Source: Bolinopsis microptera (taxonomy: Eukaryota; Ctenophora; Tentaculata; Lobata; Bolinopsidae). From it: a stretch of DNA of 64,000 bases. Positions 62,569 to 64,000 of the stretch are shown here, piece after piece (within the stretch, counting starts at the first letter, position 1; each line of letters starts with the position of its first letter). The position numbers were made by a program, and so were the translations under genes. The notes beneath the pieces are model-generated. The model saw nothing but the letters and a program-made list of their open reading frames with translations. It did no database searches and was not told where the DNA came from. The DNA is taken from positions 14,541,365-14,605,364 of the forward strand of contig NC_087082.1 of assembly GCF_026151205.1 (NCBI RefSeq), given 5' to 3'.

Positions 62569-64000
62569 GATGATAAAAACATCATCCCATTTACCTCCGA
62601 AATTCATTTCTACGGTCTTGAAGCAGGATCTTGCAAGCATCGATACAGAGTCCCATATCAAACAATAAACAGTCCGTACTCCGTATCAAACAGGCCCATT
62701 CTGAATTATCCTTTTTCTCAGTCAGAACGAACAAAAGGAGACGATTTGTACACCCCAGTCCCTCATTCTGGGATACAGTATGATAAAGTTATCGGACAAG
62801 ACGTAGACCAATTCGCTGAAGAACGTACAAGTGAAAAAAAGGCAATAGCTGAGCATTTTAGTGACTCGTCTACTTCTGTAACTTCTGTTCAGAGCAATCC
62901 TAAAAAACCAAGACTCGTTGCCAATAACCCAAAAGTTAAAACTAAAAAAGGAAAGATCGAGAAAGGTACAGTGCCTGATTTACAGATTACAGCTTCAAAT
63001 GGTAGCGAAAGTAGCTTGATCTCAACACCACCAAGAAACTCGGACAACAAAGACAAAATTCTGACAGTTTCCAAAGATAAAGAATTAGAATTAGTATCTG
63101 ATAAAGTTGAGAGCGGAGCTTTGAATGAGCAAACAACCAAAACCACCTCTCCAGTATCTCACAGTGGTACCACCTTCTCCTTCTCCTCTTCTAATTCCCT
63201 ATCCACAAGTAGTTTTGAAAACTACACCACTTCAATGCTGGATGTCACACCGTCTAGTACAACAAAACTGTTTAAAACTGGCCAGCCTGCTGATCATGGT
63301 ATAACTGAGAGAAAACATCCTCAAATTACTCCTACTATAACTCAACCTCAGAAAAATAAGGAGGACAACCAGACGCAGGAGATTGATGAGCAGGAGATTG
63401 GTGAGCAGAGATTGGCGAGCAGGAGATAGGTGAGCAGGAGATTGATGAGCAGGAGATTGGTGAGCAGGAGATTGGTGAGCAGGAGATTGGTGAGCAGGAG
63501 ATTGATGAGCAGGAGATTGGTGAGCAGGAGATTGGTGAGCAGGAGATTGGTGAGCAGGAGATTGGTGAGCAGGAGATTGGTGAGCAGGAGATTGGTGAGC
63601 AGGAGATTGGTGAGCAGGAGATTGGTGAGCAGGAGATTGGTGAGCAGGAGATAGGTGAGCAGGAGATTGGTGAGCAGGAGATTGGTGAGCAGGAGATTGA
63701 TGTGCAGGAGATAGGTGAGCAGGAGATTGGTCAGCAGGATGAAGAGGGAGATTTTGTGAACTCTGATTTACTTAACAAGGTCACACCACCAGCAGCAACT
63801 GTAGATCCTAATAATTCAGCTGGCTCCAATGTCACTACCGCAAATAGTCGCAATCTGACCCACGAGAAATTGGTGACCAGCTTATCTGGAGAGAACAAAA
63901 ATCTGACTCAGAAACCTTCCAAGCAGAACACAACAAATGAGCCGTCCAATAATCGCAACCAGTCTGTTTCCACAGAAAAGCAAATAACTTTACCACTTAC
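62569..64000 (+). CDS. Ser/Thr/Asn-rich, probably extracellular protein, 3' partial, with a frameshift
   Basis: The exon begins after CTTGAG at phase 0 and is open from DDKNIIPFTSEIHFYGLEAG, with no upstream ATG in frame before a stop at 62560-62562, so it is an internal exon. It continues with a basic segment (PKKPRLVANNPKVKTKKGK), a Ser/Thr-rich region and a 15-bp coding repeat encoding EIGEQ or EIDEQ (about 63375-63735). A Ser/Thr/Asn-rich stretch with possible N-glycosylation sites (NVT, NLT, NTT) runs to the window edge. Near 63408 one base is missing (GAGCAGAG where GAGCAGGAG is expected). The first frame stops at 63427-63429, while the repeat and the following 350 bases are open in the +1 frame. 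I do not recognise the family. It may be a mucin-like surface protein; polymorphism, assembly error or pseudogene could explain the frameshift. Confidence 0.6.
63375..63735 (+). repeat. 15-bp coding minisatellite (EIGEQ repeat)
   Basis: About 24 copies of GAGATTGGTGAGCAG with GAT and ATA variants. Each unit holds GGTGAG, a strong donor-like hexamer. The second annotated-looking frame (MSRRLVSRR) is the same array read one base off. Confidence 0.95.

Overview
The window is animal nuclear DNA. It holds intron-rich genes with GT-AG splicing, metazoan gene families (an INF2-type formin, beta-TrCP, an acyl-protein thioesterase), a non-LTR retrotransposon, hAT- and pogo-like MITEs, and a great deal of minisatellite. 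It is AT-rich outside exons. The species cannot be read from the sequence. An invertebrate, possibly non-bilaterian (cnidarian-like), is my guess from the divergence of the proteins and the style of the reverse transcriptase; I hold this weakly.

Layout, left to right. (1) 1355-25073, + strand: an INF2-like formin, 5' end outside the window, 15 exons whose phases all join (1066 residues plus stop). Its large introns carry a 33-bp array, a duplicated exon and a 3.3-kb 21-bp array. (2) 17249-20542, - strand: an intronless 1097-residue immunoglobulin-type membrane receptor lying wholly inside a formin intron. (3) 25074-30524: intergenic DNA with nested inverted-repeat elements and a broken transposon coding fragment. 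(4) 30525-43904, + strand: a complete 12-exon beta-TrCP gene (516 residues; F-box plus seven WD40 repeats). Its introns hold minisatellites, a 1-kb palindrome and a MITE. (5) 43905-57375: a transposon-rich interval with a 5'-truncated LINE flanked by an 11-bp target duplication, a 723-bp tandem satellite, hAT MITEs, a pogo-like MITE and a LINE fragment. (6) 57376-59958, + strand: a six-exon acyl-protein thioesterase with an intact catalytic triad. (7) 61283-64000: minisatellite, then the start of a Ser/Thr-rich, probably extracellular protein that runs off the window and carries a one-base frameshift in a coding repeat.

The most striking signal is shared between two unrelated genes. Tandem repeats repeatedly start exactly at a 5' splice site, and the unit is made of the 3' end of the exon, usually the donor, and the first bases of the intron. 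I see this clearly at formin exons 2, 12 and 13 and beta-TrCP exons 5, 7 and 9, and more weakly at formin exon 4, out of about 30 donors in the window. At formin exon 12 the 33-bp unit keeps the reading frame, so alternative donors would add one to three extra copies of the DAD/WH2-like motif. At beta-TrCP exon 7 the authentic donor is the first of 12 near-identical donors spaced 45 bp apart.

The genes do not form a pathway. Formin INF2 remodels actin, beta-TrCP is an SCF ubiquitin-ligase substrate receptor, the thioesterase removes palmitate from proteins, and the nested receptor looks like a cell-surface signalling protein. No tRNA, rRNA or CRISPR array was seen.
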